Part shown: positions 1 to 7,399 of the stretch, piece by piece
Position numbering within the stretch: the first letter of the stretch is position 1
Layout of the letters: every line of letters starts with the position of its first letter
Origin: Limnohabitans sp. Rim8
GTDB lineage: Bacteria; Pseudomonadota; Gammaproteobacteria; Burkholderiales; Burkholderiaceae_C
Length of the DNA stretch: 64,000 nt
Assembly (NCBI GenBank): GCA_945897465.1
Contig: CAMDFK010000002.1
Coordinates: forward strand, 62,001 to 126,000
Direction: 5' to 3'
Notes under the pieces: generated by a model
The model's database searches: none
What the model was told of the DNA's origin: nothing
The model's input: the letters and a program-made list of their open reading frames with translations, nothing else
Program-made: the position numbers and the translations under genes

Positions 1-505
1 CAGCGTGTTTGCTCACGTTGTAAATGCCCATATTGGGGGGCGTGAGCAAACCGGCCATGCTGGCAGTGTTGACGATGTGGCCTTGGTAGGCCGGGTCGGC
101 CTTGGCGGCTTCGAGCATCATGGGGGTGAACAGGCGCACGCCGTGCACCACACCCCAGAGGTTGACACCCAGCACCCATTCCCAGTCAGCGACAGAGTTT
201 TCCCAAACCAAGCCCCCAGCCCCCACGCCTGCGTTGTTGAACACAAAATGTGGTGCGCCAAAACGGGCTTTGACGTCTACGGCCAGTTGTTCCATGGCTT
301 GGGCATTGGACACATCGACTTTGCGGGCCAGCACTTGCGCGCCTTGTGCCGTCATTTCTGCGGCGGCTTTGTCCAGCGCGTCTTGCTGCACATCGACCAG
401 CACCAAGTTCATGCCCAGTTTGGCGCCAATGCGGGCGCACTCCAGACCGAAGCCCGAGCCTGCGCCCGTCAAGACAGCGGTTTTGCCTTGGAAGTTGCTG
501 ATCAT
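1..505 (-). CDS. SDR-family oxidoreductase (3' part cut by window edge)
   Basis: This is the first 168 codons of a short-chain dehydrogenase/reductase; the end lies outside the window. The N-terminal nucleotide-binding motif TGAGSGFG sits near residue 14, NNAG follows near residue 91, and the catalytic YNVSK motif is the last thing visible at the edge. Family members are cytosolic NAD(P)-dependent alcohol or ketone oxidoreductases. The ATG overlaps the stop codon of the upstream GST-like gene in an ATGA arrangement, so translation is probably coupled. The substrate cannot be read from sequence; the setting among beta-oxidation genes suggests an acyl or hydroxyacyl compound. Confidence 0.9.
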   Translation of the reverse strand, partial: MISNFQGKTAVLTGAGSGFGLECARIGAKLGMNLVLVDVQQDALDKAAAEMTAQGAQVLARKVDVSNAQAMEQLAVDVKARFGAPHFVFNNAGVGAGGLVWENSVADWEWVLGVNLWGVVHGVRLFTPMMLEAAKADPAYQGHIVNTASMAGLLTPPNMGIYNVSKHA

Positions 506-1437
506 GGAGACACCTTTTTGAGTGTGAACCCGACACGCGGGAAATGGACATGGACAGTGCCCGAACGGTCACCTGTTCGGCGCAAGGTGTAGCGGCTGTG
601 GGTGGCCGCCACCAGCTCACCCTCGGTGGGCTCCAGCCCAAAGTTGTCGGCAGCGATCACCACCTGGCTGCCCAGTGCGATGCCGTGCTCGTCTTGGAAC
701 ACTTCGCCCTGCAGCACAGCAGGCGTGGCGTTGTGGGCCACCTGAAGGGCGCCATCGCCAGACAAGGGGCTGTGGCTGCCGTGGCCAATGGCGTGCATGC
801 GGGCCATCCAAGCCTTGATTTCAGGCGTGGCGTCAAAAATGGTGGCCAGCGCAGGCGTGCGCTCTTGGGTGAACCACAGGGGGTGGAAAGCCGAAAAGTC
901 GGCCACACAAGGCTGCGCACCGAACAAAAAGTCTTGCCCTTGCAGCATGTTGGCCAGGCGTTTCAGATAGCTTTTGTAGGTGGCGGCTGCGTCGGTGAAC
1001 GCCATGCGCGGCGCACCACCTCGCATGGCGGCGCGGTCGGCCACAAAGGCCTGAACCCCTTCGGCGGGCGTGTTTGCAAAGACCTGCGCCACACCTGCAG
1101 GCTGGAAGTTGTAAGCCATGGCCACTGGGAACAAGGCGTTGTCGGCCCATTGCGCCACGATCTGGGCAGCACCTTGTATGTCAATTGGGTAGAGCGTGGG
1201 CGCTGGGGCCAACTGCTCCAGCACATCACACATCAAGGCGGTGTCACAGTAGATGTCAGCCCCGATCTGCAGCACCGGCGTTTTGCGGTAACCGCCAGTG
1301 AGTGCCGTCAGGTCTGGCTTGGGCATGATCATCGGGATGAACACGCTCTTCCAAGGCAGCTGTTTGTAGCCCAAGATCAGACGGACCTTTTCGGCAAAAG
1401 GTGAGTTCGGGTAGTGGTGCAGGATCAGATCGGACAT
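502..1437 (-). CDS. Glutathione S-transferase-like protein
   Basis: A 311-residue protein opens with a thioredoxin-fold GST N-terminal domain (HHYPNSPFAEKVRLILGYK at about residues 7-25, then the TPVLQ strand near residue 53) and continues with an all-helical C-terminal domain. It is longer than the usual 200-230 residues, with a C-terminal extension of about 80 residues. Cytosolic GSTs conjugate or isomerise electrophiles, but many bacterial ones have no known substrate. The gene starts 10 bases after the stop of the upstream medium-chain reductase and overlaps the following SDR by 4 bases, so it belongs to the catabolic operon. The exact role is unknown. Confidence 0.85.
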   Translation of the reverse strand: MSDLILHHYPNSPFAEKVRLILGYKQLPWKSVFIPMIMPKPDLTALTGGYRKTPVLQIGADIYCDTALMCDVLEQLAPAPTLYPIDIQGAAQIVAQWADNALFPVAMAYNFQPAGVAQVFANTPAEGVQAFVADRAAMRGGAPRMAFTDAAATYKSYLKRLANMLQGQDFLFGAQPCVADFSAFHPLWFTQERTPALATIFDATPEIKAWMARMHAIGHGSHSPLSGDGALQVAHNATPAVLQGEVFQDEHGIALGSQVVIAADNFGLEPTEGELVAATHSRYTLRRTGDRSGTVHVHFPRVGFTLKKVSP

Positions 1438-1447
1438 GCGCGGGACC

Positions 1448-2464
1448 TCAGATCAGCTTGACCAGCTGCTTGCCAAAGTTCTTGCCTTTGAGCAGACCCA
1501 AGAAAGCCTCGGGTGCAGCGGCCAGGCCCTGAGCCACGGATTCGCGGGGGCGCAGTTTGCCGGTGCCCACCATGGTGCCGAGCTCTTGCAGAGCTTCGGG
1601 CCAAATCTCCATGTGCTCGCTGACGATGAAGCCTTCAATCTTCATGCGGTTAACCAGAATCAAGGCGGGGTTGGCCATAGGCAGTGGCGCACCGTCGTAA
1701 CCTGCGATCATGCCGCACACCGCAATCCGGGCGAAGGCGTTGGTGCGCAGCATCACCGCGTCGAGCACCATGCCGCCCACGTTTTCAAAGTGGCCGTCGA
1801 TGCCGTTCGGGCAGGCTTCGCGCAGGGCTTTGGACAGACTCAGGTAGTCCTTGTGCTCTTTGTAGTCGATGCAGGCGTCAAAGCCCAACTCGTTGACGAC
1901 GTAGTCACACTTTTCTTTGCCACCGGCAATGCCCACCACGCGGCACCCACGGGCTTTGGCCAAAGCGCCATAAGCGCTGCCCACGGCACCGCTGGCCGCG
2001 CTCACAGTCACCGTTTCGCCAGCTTTGGGGTTGATGATTTTGACCAGGCCATACCAAGCGGTCACGCCGGGCATGCCCACTGCGCCCAAATAGTGCGACA
2101 GCGGCACATGGGTGGTGTCCACTTTGCGCAATGCACCGATCACATTGGCATCCACCACGCTGTATTCCTGCCAGCCGCCCATGCCCACCACTTGGTCACC
2201 GGCCTTGAATTTGGGATGGCGGCTGTCCACCACCTCGCCCACGGTGCCGCCAATCATGACTTCGCCCAAAGGCTGGGGCACGGCGTAGCTCTTGCTCTCG
2301 TTCATGCGGCCGCGCATGTAGGGGTCCAGGCTCATGTAATGGTGGCAAACCAGCACCTGGCCGTCTTGCAGCTCAGGCAAAGGCACCTCGACCATTTTGA
2401 AGTTGCTGACGGTGGCTTCGCCTTGAGGGCGGTTGTCCAAAACGATGCGGTGGTTGATGGGCAT
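1448..2464 (-). CDS. NADP-dependent medium-chain oxidoreductase (MDR, leukotriene B4 dehydrogenase/CurA type)
   Basis: A 338-residue zinc-free medium-chain reductase. Features are the substrate-side motif MSLDPYMRGRM at residues 44-54, GMPGVTAWYGL at 130-140, and the nucleotide-binding segment AASGAVGS at 156-163. Relatives reduce the C=C bond of enones or enoyl compounds with NADPH. The start at 2464 was preferred over an upstream in-frame extension because the family sequence begins there and a GGAGA ribosome site lies 8 bases upstream. It sits between the thioesterase and the GST-like gene in the same operon. The true substrate is not known. Confidence 0.88.
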   Translation of the reverse strand: MPINHRIVLDNRPQGEATVSNFKMVEVPLPELQDGQVLVCHHYMSLDPYMRGRMNESKSYAVPQPLGEVMIGGTVGEVVDSRHPKFKAGDQVVGMGGWQEYSVVDANVIGALRKVDTTHVPLSHYLGAVGMPGVTAWYGLVKIINPKAGETVTVSAASGAVGSAYGALAKARGCRVVGIAGGKEKCDYVVNELGFDACIDYKEHKDYLSLSKALREACPNGIDGHFENVGGMVLDAVMLRTNAFARIAVCGMIAGYDGAPLPMANPALILVNRMKIEGFIVSEHMEIWPEALQELGTMVGTGKLRPRESVAQGLAAAPEAFLGLLKGKNFGKQLVKLI

Positions 2465-2490
2465 GAAGGTCTCCAGTAAGAATAAATGGG

Positions 2491-2913
2491 TTAGTCGGTT
2501 GAAATGGATGGTTTTTCGCGGCGGCTCACGTACTTGAACGTGCCGGTGGCATGGGCACACAGCTGGCCTTGGGCATCGAAAACGCTGCCCTCGGTGAACG
2601 CCATGCTGCGAGTGCGGTGTTTCAAATGGCCTTTGCCAACCAAATGCTGTCCCGCTGGCACTTGGGCCGGACGCATGAAGGTGGTTTTCATCTCGATGGT
2701 GACCACCCCCATCTCCGGATCCACACTGCGTGCAGCGGTGGCCATGATGACGTCCAGAAAGGTCATGACAGCACCGCCGTGGGTGACGTCGAAGGAGTTC
2801 AGGTGCTCGGGCCGTGGCGCGAAATGCAGCTCAGACTCACCGCCCTCGAATGTCTCGAGCGAAAAGCCCAAATGCGCAACAAAGGGAATGTGGGCGCCAA
2901 AAGGAATGCTCAT
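2491..2913 (-). CDS. PaaI-type hotdog thioesterase
   Basis: A 140-residue hotdog-fold protein with the family signature NSFDVTHGGAVMTFLD at about residues 39-54, where the His-Gly-Gly leads into the central helix. PaaI-type enzymes hydrolyse acyl- or phenylacetyl-CoA thioesters in the cytoplasm and are thought to release CoA from stalled intermediates. An in-frame extension upstream overlaps the previous SDR gene and has no family similarity, so MSIPFGAH at 2913 was taken as the start. The upstream SDR stops 20 bases before it. Its position in a beta-oxidation cluster fits a CoA-recycling role. Confidence 0.85.
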   Translation of the reverse strand: MSIPFGAHIPFVAHLGFSLETFEGGESELHFAPRPEHLNSFDVTHGGAVMTFLDVIMATAARSVDPEMGVVTIEMKTTFMRPAQVPAGQHLVGKGHLKHRTRSMAFTEGSVFDAQGQLCAHATGTFKYVSRREKPSISTD

Positions 2914-2933
2914 GTCCAGACTCAAAGCGCGGC

Positions 2934-3725
2934 TCAGCCACCGATGATGGCACTCACGCCACCATCGACGGCCAGCCATTGGCCCGTGATGTGTTTGCCC
3001 GCATCCGAGGCGAACAACACGGCCAGGCCCTTCAGGTCCTCGTCATCGCCCAAGCGGCGAAGCGGAGCGCCCCCGGCCATCTTGTCGGCCCCCAGCTTTT
3101 CCAGCAGGCCTTGGCTCATCTTGCTGGGAAAAAAGCCCGGGCAAATCGCATTCACAGTGATGCCATGCTCGCCCCACTCGCCCGCCAGGGCGCGCGTGAA
3201 GTTGATGACCGCACCTTTGGAGGTGTTGTAAGCGATGGTCTTCATCTCAGAAGGATTGCCCGCCAAGCCTGCGATGGAGGCGACGTTCAGGATGCGGCCC
3301 TTACCACGCGGAATGAAGCTGAGCTTAGCCACTTCTTGCGACAAGATGAAATAGCCACGCACGTTCAGGTTCATCACCTTGTCCCAGGCCTCGACGGGAT
3401 GGTCTTCGGCTGGAGCGCCCCAAGTGGCCCCCGCATTGTTGACCAAGATGTCGATGGGCCCCATGCGCTCCATGGTTTCTGCGGCCAGACGGCGGATGTC
3501 TTCTTCTTTGCCGCAATCGGCCGCGATCCAGCGGGCATCGATGCCTGCGGCTTGCAACGCGGCGGCGGCGGCTTCCAAGTCGGCCGCTTTGCGGGAGCTG
3601 AGCATGATCTTGGCGCCCGCCTCACCCAAGGCGTGGGCCATTTGCAGACCCAGACCGCGTGAGCCGCCTGTGACAAGGGCGACTTGGCCCGTGAGGTCAA
3701 AAAGTTGTTGAACGGTGCGTGCCAT
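2934..3725 (-). CDS. SDR-family oxidoreductase, complete
   Basis: A 263-residue classical short-chain dehydrogenase. The cofactor motif TGGSRGLG covers residues 19-26, NNAG lies at 96-99, the catalytic Ser is Ser150 and the YxxxK pair is Tyr166/Lys170. The ending, with an HITGQWLAVDGG motif, is typical of 3-oxoacyl or gluconate-type reductases. It is cytosolic and uses NAD(P). It lies 12 bases downstream of the Dabb gene, with a TAGGAG-like ribosome site (from ACAGGAGTACAAG) before the ATG. The substrate is probably a hydroxyacyl-CoA or related alcohol by context, which is inference only. Confidence 0.92.
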   Translation of the reverse strand: MARTVQQLFDLTGQVALVTGGSRGLGLQMAHALGEAGAKIMLSSRKAADLEAAAAALQAAGIDARWIAADCGKEEDIRRLAAETMERMGPIDILVNNAGATWGAPAEDHPVEAWDKVMNLNVRGYFILSQEVAKLSFIPRGKGRILNVASIAGLAGNPSEMKTIAYNTSKGAVINFTRALAGEWGEHGITVNAICPGFFPSKMSQGLLEKLGADKMAGGAPLRRLGDDEDLKGLAVLFASDAGKHITGQWLAVDGGVSAIIGG

Positions 3726-3737
3726 CTTGTACTCCTG

Positions 3738-4043
3738 TTATTCAACGATGAAATCCATGCAGCGGCGCTCTTGCACGACCGCTTTCATGAAGGGTTTGAT
3801 GGCTAGATGATCCGGGTGATTCTGGTAGGCCGCTAGCACCTGCGCGTCATCGAGCAACATGTGGAGCACCAAATCGTTCGTGCAGTCCATGCCGGGTGTG
3901 GCGCTGGCAACTTCGAAAGCACGGATGCCTGGCACCACATGGGCACACGAAAGCAACAATGATTTCGCTTTTTCGAGGTTGCTTGCCTTATCGGCCCCTT
4001 CGGCGTGGTCCTTCAAATTCCACATGACGATGTGGCGGATCAT
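3738..4043 (-). CDS. Dabb-domain (stress-responsive A/B barrel) protein
   Basis: A 101-residue single-domain protein beginning MIRHIVMWNLKDHAEG, the typical first strand of the dimeric alpha-beta barrel (Dabb) fold. Related small proteins are dimeric; some bind or cyclise hydrophobic substrates, but most bacterial ones have no assigned function. The start was set at 4043 because the TGA of the acyl-CoA dehydrogenase gene overlaps this ATG by one base (TGATG), which suggests translational coupling. Upstream in-frame sequence is the dehydrogenase gene read out of frame. Its operon position suggests a part in acyl or aromatic acid catabolism, not shown by the sequence. Confidence 0.88.
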   Translation of the reverse strand: MIRHIVMWNLKDHAEGADKASNLEKAKSLLLSCAHVVPGIRAFEVASATPGMDCTNDLVLHMLLDDAQVLAAYQNHPDHLAIKPFMKAVVQERRCMDFIVE

Positions 4044-5857
4044 CAGAAGGCCTCTTCGGGCAAGTCGGCACAAGTCGCGTCGCGGCTGTTCACCACATTC
4101 AGCCACGCGCCAATTTTGGGCAACTCGTAGCGGAAGAAATAACGGCAAGCAGCGCGTCGGCCTTGTGCTGCGGGACTGTTGTCTTGACCCAGGCTGTTGG
4201 CCACGTCCAGCCAGATCCAGGCAATCACCGTGTGGCCAAAAGCCTGTAAATAAGGCACGGCGTTGGCCAAGGCCTCGGCAGGCTGGGCTCCGGCCCAAGC
4301 TTGTTGGGTGGCTTGGCCCACTCGCTTCAAGGCATCGCGCAGAGCGGCCGATTCTGGCGCCCAATGGGTCTCGGCTTTGGCGGCTGTGGCCAACATGCGC
4401 TCAGACAACAGTTGCAGGCCCCGGCCGTTTTCCATCAGCACCTTGCGGCCCAGCAGGTCCATGGCCTGAATCCCGTGGGTGCCCTCGTGGATCATGTTCA
4501 GGCGGTTGTCGCGCCAGTACTGCTCCACCGGAAAATCGCGGGTGTAGCCATACCCGCCGTGGATCTGGATGGCCAGGCTATTGGCTTCCAAGCACCACTC
4601 ACTCGGAAAACTCTTGACGATGGGCGTCAGCACTTCAAGCAGCAGACGTGCCACATCGGCGTCTTCGGCCGTGCCGGTGTGCTGTTCGTCCACCAGCCTT
4701 GCGCAGTACAAGGCCAGTGCCAAAGCGCCTTCGCTGTAGGCTTTTTGCGCCAATAGCATGCGCTTGATGTCTGCGTGCTCAATGATGCGTACTTGGGGTT
4801 GGCTCGCGTCTTTGCCCCCTGCCCCGGTGGGGCGGCCTTGCGGACGGTTTTTGGCGTAGTCCAGACTGGCGTAGTAACCGGCCATGCCGAGCATGGTCGC
4901 GGCCATGCCCACACCGATGCGGGCCTCGTTCATCATGTGGAACATGCAACGCAGGCCTTCGCCTGGCTTGCCAACCAAATACCCAATGGCTCCGGTATCT
5001 CCTCGCACCGGGTATTTGCCCTCGCCAAAGTTCAGCAGCGTGTTGGTGGTGCCGCGCCAGCCACATTTGTGGTTCAGGCCCGCGAGCGCTACATCGTTGC
5101 GCTCGCCCGTCAGCTGGCCATTCGTGTCCACCATCTTTTTGGGCACGATGAAGAGCGAAATGCCCTTCACGCCTGGCACCAGCTGGCCGTTCACGTCGGG
5201 GATCTTGGCCAGCACCAAATGGATGATGTTCTCGCAGAGTTCATGCTCGCCCGAGGAGATCCACATCTTGTTGCCCTTGAGGCGGTAGCGTGCGCCCAAA
5301 GCGTCGACCTCAAAGTCTTCGCCATCGGGTGTGGCGCGGGTGGTGATGTCGCTGAGCGACGAGCCCGCTTGGGGCTCGGACAGGCACATGGTTCCAGAGA
5401 AGCGCCCAGAAAATTCGTTGGCGGCAAACACCTGCTTTTGCAAATGGGTGCCATGCACCATGAGCAAATTGGCGTTGCCGCTGGTGAGCATGCCCGAGCC
5501 GATGCTGACCGAGGCCATGGCAAAAAACGCGTTGGCAGCGGCTTCGACCGTGTAGGGCAGCTGCATACCGCCCATCTCGTAGTCTTGTGCGGCGCTGAGC
5601 ATGCCCGACTCGGCATAGGCTTTGTACGCGTCGTGTGTGGCCTGGGGCAGGATCACTTTTTCGCCGTCAAAGTGGGGCTCTTGGGTGTCCACCAGGCGGT
5701 TGAAAGGGGCGTATTTTTCGCGGGCGATGCGCTCGCAGGTGTCAAGCACCGCGTCAAAGGTTTCACGCGAATGGTCGGCAAAGCGCTCGCGGCTTTGCAG
5801 GCTTTCGACCTTCAGCCAATCGTGCAGCAAAAAATCAACGGTGGGACGCAGGCTCAT
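4043..5857 (-). CDS. Acyl-CoA dehydrogenase, 600-residue class (DmdC-like)
   Basis: A 604-residue FAD-dependent acyl-CoA dehydrogenase of the long class, which has a C-terminal extra domain absent from 380-residue mitochondrial types. Visible motifs are the flavin-contacting CLSEPQAGSSLSD at 158-170, KMWISSGEHEL at 197-207, QIHGGYGYTRDFPVEQYWRD at 431-450, and the catalytic base Glu458 in NMIHEGTHGIQA. It introduces the alpha-beta double bond of an acyl-CoA. The same class includes the methylmercaptopropionyl-CoA dehydrogenase DmdC, but no DMSP demethylase is present here, so a general medium or long-chain substrate is as likely. The Dabb gene overlaps its stop codon. Confidence 0.94.
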   Translation of the reverse strand: MSLRPTVDFLLHDWLKVESLQSRERFADHSRETFDAVLDTCERIAREKYAPFNRLVDTQEPHFDGEKVILPQATHDAYKAYAESGMLSAAQDYEMGGMQLPYTVEAAANAFFAMASVSIGSGMLTSGNANLLMVHGTHLQKQVFAANEFSGRFSGTMCLSEPQAGSSLSDITTRATPDGEDFEVDALGARYRLKGNKMWISSGEHELCENIIHLVLAKIPDVNGQLVPGVKGISLFIVPKKMVDTNGQLTGERNDVALAGLNHKCGWRGTTNTLLNFGEGKYPVRGDTGAIGYLVGKPGEGLRCMFHMMNEARIGVGMAATMLGMAGYYASLDYAKNRPQGRPTGAGGKDASQPQVRIIEHADIKRMLLAQKAYSEGALALALYCARLVDEQHTGTAEDADVARLLLEVLTPIVKSFPSEWCLEANSLAIQIHGGYGYTRDFPVEQYWRDNRLNMIHEGTHGIQAMDLLGRKVLMENGRGLQLLSERMLATAAKAETHWAPESAALRDALKRVGQATQQAWAGAQPAEALANAVPYLQAFGHTVIAWIWLDVANSLGQDNSPAAQGRRAACRYFFRYELPKIGAWLNVVNSRDATCADLPEEAF

Positions 5858-5913
5858 AGGTCGTTACTCTCCGGGTACTGAATGATCTGCCACGCATTGC
5901 TCACAGTGAAGAC

Positions 5914-5983
5914 ATGGACTGCCACGCTACGCTCGCAGTGACGGTGTTCTTTATGTCATCGCGAGCGAAGCGCGGCGATCCAT
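5914..5983. repeat. Palindromic repeat, intergenic copy
   Basis: An imperfect inverted repeat of two arms of about 29 bases (5914-5942 and 5955-5983) around a short spacer. It contains the cores GCTCGCAGTGAC and GTCATCGCGAGCGAAGCG, with arms matching at about 23 of 29 positions. The same element occurs inside selO (17957-18032) and inside purL (43062-43129). Here it lies in the 216-base gap between the thiolase and acyl-CoA dehydrogenase genes, which otherwise shows nothing recognisable. No transposase is nearby, so it looks like a small non-autonomous repeat of the REP kind. Confidence 0.8.
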
Positions 5984-6073
5984 TCGGTTCAGGCAAAAAA
6001 TTAGGCAAGTAGCATGGTGCCACTTGCCCTGAAATACATCAGCCACCCAAGTGACCGTCACTATGCATCGTGA

Positions 6074-7249
6074 TCACAGCACTTCAAAAATGCCGCAAGC
6101 ACCCATGCCGCCGCCAATGCACATGGTCACCGCCACGCGCTTGGCACCACGGCGCTTGCCTTCGATCAGGGCGTGACCCGTCAGGCGCTGGCCCGACACA
6201 CCGTAGGGGTGACCCACGGCGATCGCGCCGCCGTTGACGTTCAGGCGATCGGCCGGAATGCCCAGTTTGTCGCGGCAGTACAGCACTTGCACGGCAAACG
6301 CTTCGTTGAGTTCCCACAAGTCAATGTCGTTGACCGTGAGGCCCAAACGCGCTAAGGCTTTGGGTACGGCATAAACGGGGCCAATGCCCATTTCATCGGG
6401 CTCACAACCGGCCACGGCAAAGCCCAAGAATCGGCCCATGGGCTTCAAGCCGCGCTGCTCGGCCAGTTTTTCGTCCATCAGCACACAAGCGCCTGCGCCG
6501 TCGGAGAACTGGCTGGCGTTACCGGCAGACACCAAGCCGCCAGGCAAAGCAGAGCGCAAGCCGCTGATGGCTTCCACGGTGGTGCCTTCGCGCAGGCCTT
6601 CGTCCGCGCTCACAGTCACTTGCTTGGTGGTCATGCCCATGACTTTGTCGATCACGCCTTGGGTCACGGTGATCGGCGCGATTTCGTCGTTGAACAAACC
6701 AGCGGCCTGTGCAGCGCAGGCTTTTTGCTGGCTGGCCGCACCGTACTCGTCCATGCGGTCGCGACCGATCTTGTAGCGCTTGGCCACTTGTTCGGCGGTT
6801 TGCAGCATGCTCCAGTAGATCTCGGGCTTCATTTTGGCCAGCGCCAAGTCTTGCATCATGTGGGTGTTCATCTCTTGCTGCACGCAAGAGATGCTTTCAA
6901 CGCCACCGGCCACATAGACCTGACCTTCACCCGCGATGATGCGCTGGGCGGCCAAGGCAATGGTTTGCAAGCCCGAAGAGCAAAAGCGGTTGACGGTCAT
7001 GCCCGACACCGAAATGGGCAAACCGGCCTTGAGGGCAATTTGACGGGCGATGTTGGCGCCGGTGGCACCCTCTGGGCTGGCGCAGCCCATGATCACGTCC
7101 TCGACCTCGGCGACATCAATGCCTGCGCGGGCCACGGCGTGTTGCACCGCATGGCCGCCCAAAGTGGCGCCGTGGGTCATGTTGAAAGCGCCCTTCCAGC
7201 TCTTGGTCAGAGGAGTGCGTGCGGTGGATACGATTACGGCGTTGGTCAT
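6074..7249 (-). CDS. Acetyl-CoA acyltransferase (thiolase)
   Basis: A 391-residue thiolase. The acylated nucleophile is Cys90 in NRFCSSGLQ, the catalytic His is His347 in [11 protein letters not shown], and the proton-transferring Cys is Cys377 in MCIGGGMG. It cleaves 3-ketoacyl-CoA to acetyl-CoA plus a shortened acyl-CoA, the last step of beta-oxidation. It is encoded 150 bases downstream of the FadB-like gene on the same strand, matching the usual FadB-FadA pairing. The length and all three catalytic motifs are normal. Biosynthetic thiolases are similar, but the neighbours favour the degradative direction. Confidence 0.95.
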   Translation of the reverse strand: MTNAVIVSTARTPLTKSWKGAFNMTHGATLGGHAVQHAVARAGIDVAEVEDVIMGCASPEGATGANIARQIALKAGLPISVSGMTVNRFCSSGLQTIALAAQRIIAGEGQVYVAGGVESISCVQQEMNTHMMQDLALAKMKPEIYWSMLQTAEQVAKRYKIGRDRMDEYGAASQQKACAAQAAGLFNDEIAPITVTQGVIDKVMGMTTKQVTVSADEGLREGTTVEAISGLRSALPGGLVSAGNASQFSDGAGACVLMDEKLAEQRGLKPMGRFLGFAVAGCEPDEMGIGPVYAVPKALARLGLTVNDIDLWELNEAFAVQVLYCRDKLGIPADRLNVNGGAIAVGHPYGVSGQRLTGHALIEGKRRGAKRVAVTMCIGGGMGACGIFEVL

Positions 7250-7283
7250 TTTGAATCCTTGTTTGTGGCGTTGAGCGATGTGC

Positions 7284-7387
7284 GTTCAGCGTTCAGCGTT
7301 GGGGGATGGGGATGAGCGTCTGTTTATTGGCATGGAGCGATGAGCGCAGAATAAATGTTCTCAGTCTTTTCCTGCTCAACGCTCAAC
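7284..7387. repeat. Heptad repeats forming an inverted pair between fadB-like gene and thiolase
   Basis: The plus strand has tandem 7-base units GTTCAGC (7284-7300) and tandem units GCTCAAC (7374-7387). The second block is nearly the reverse complement of the first, with one mismatch per unit (12 of 14 positions), so a long hairpin is possible between the two cistrons. Further scattered GAGCGATG copies lie in the same 150-base gap. The role is unknown; it could stabilise or separate the two messages. Confidence 0.45.
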
Positions 7388-7399
7388 CCACAACGAGCA

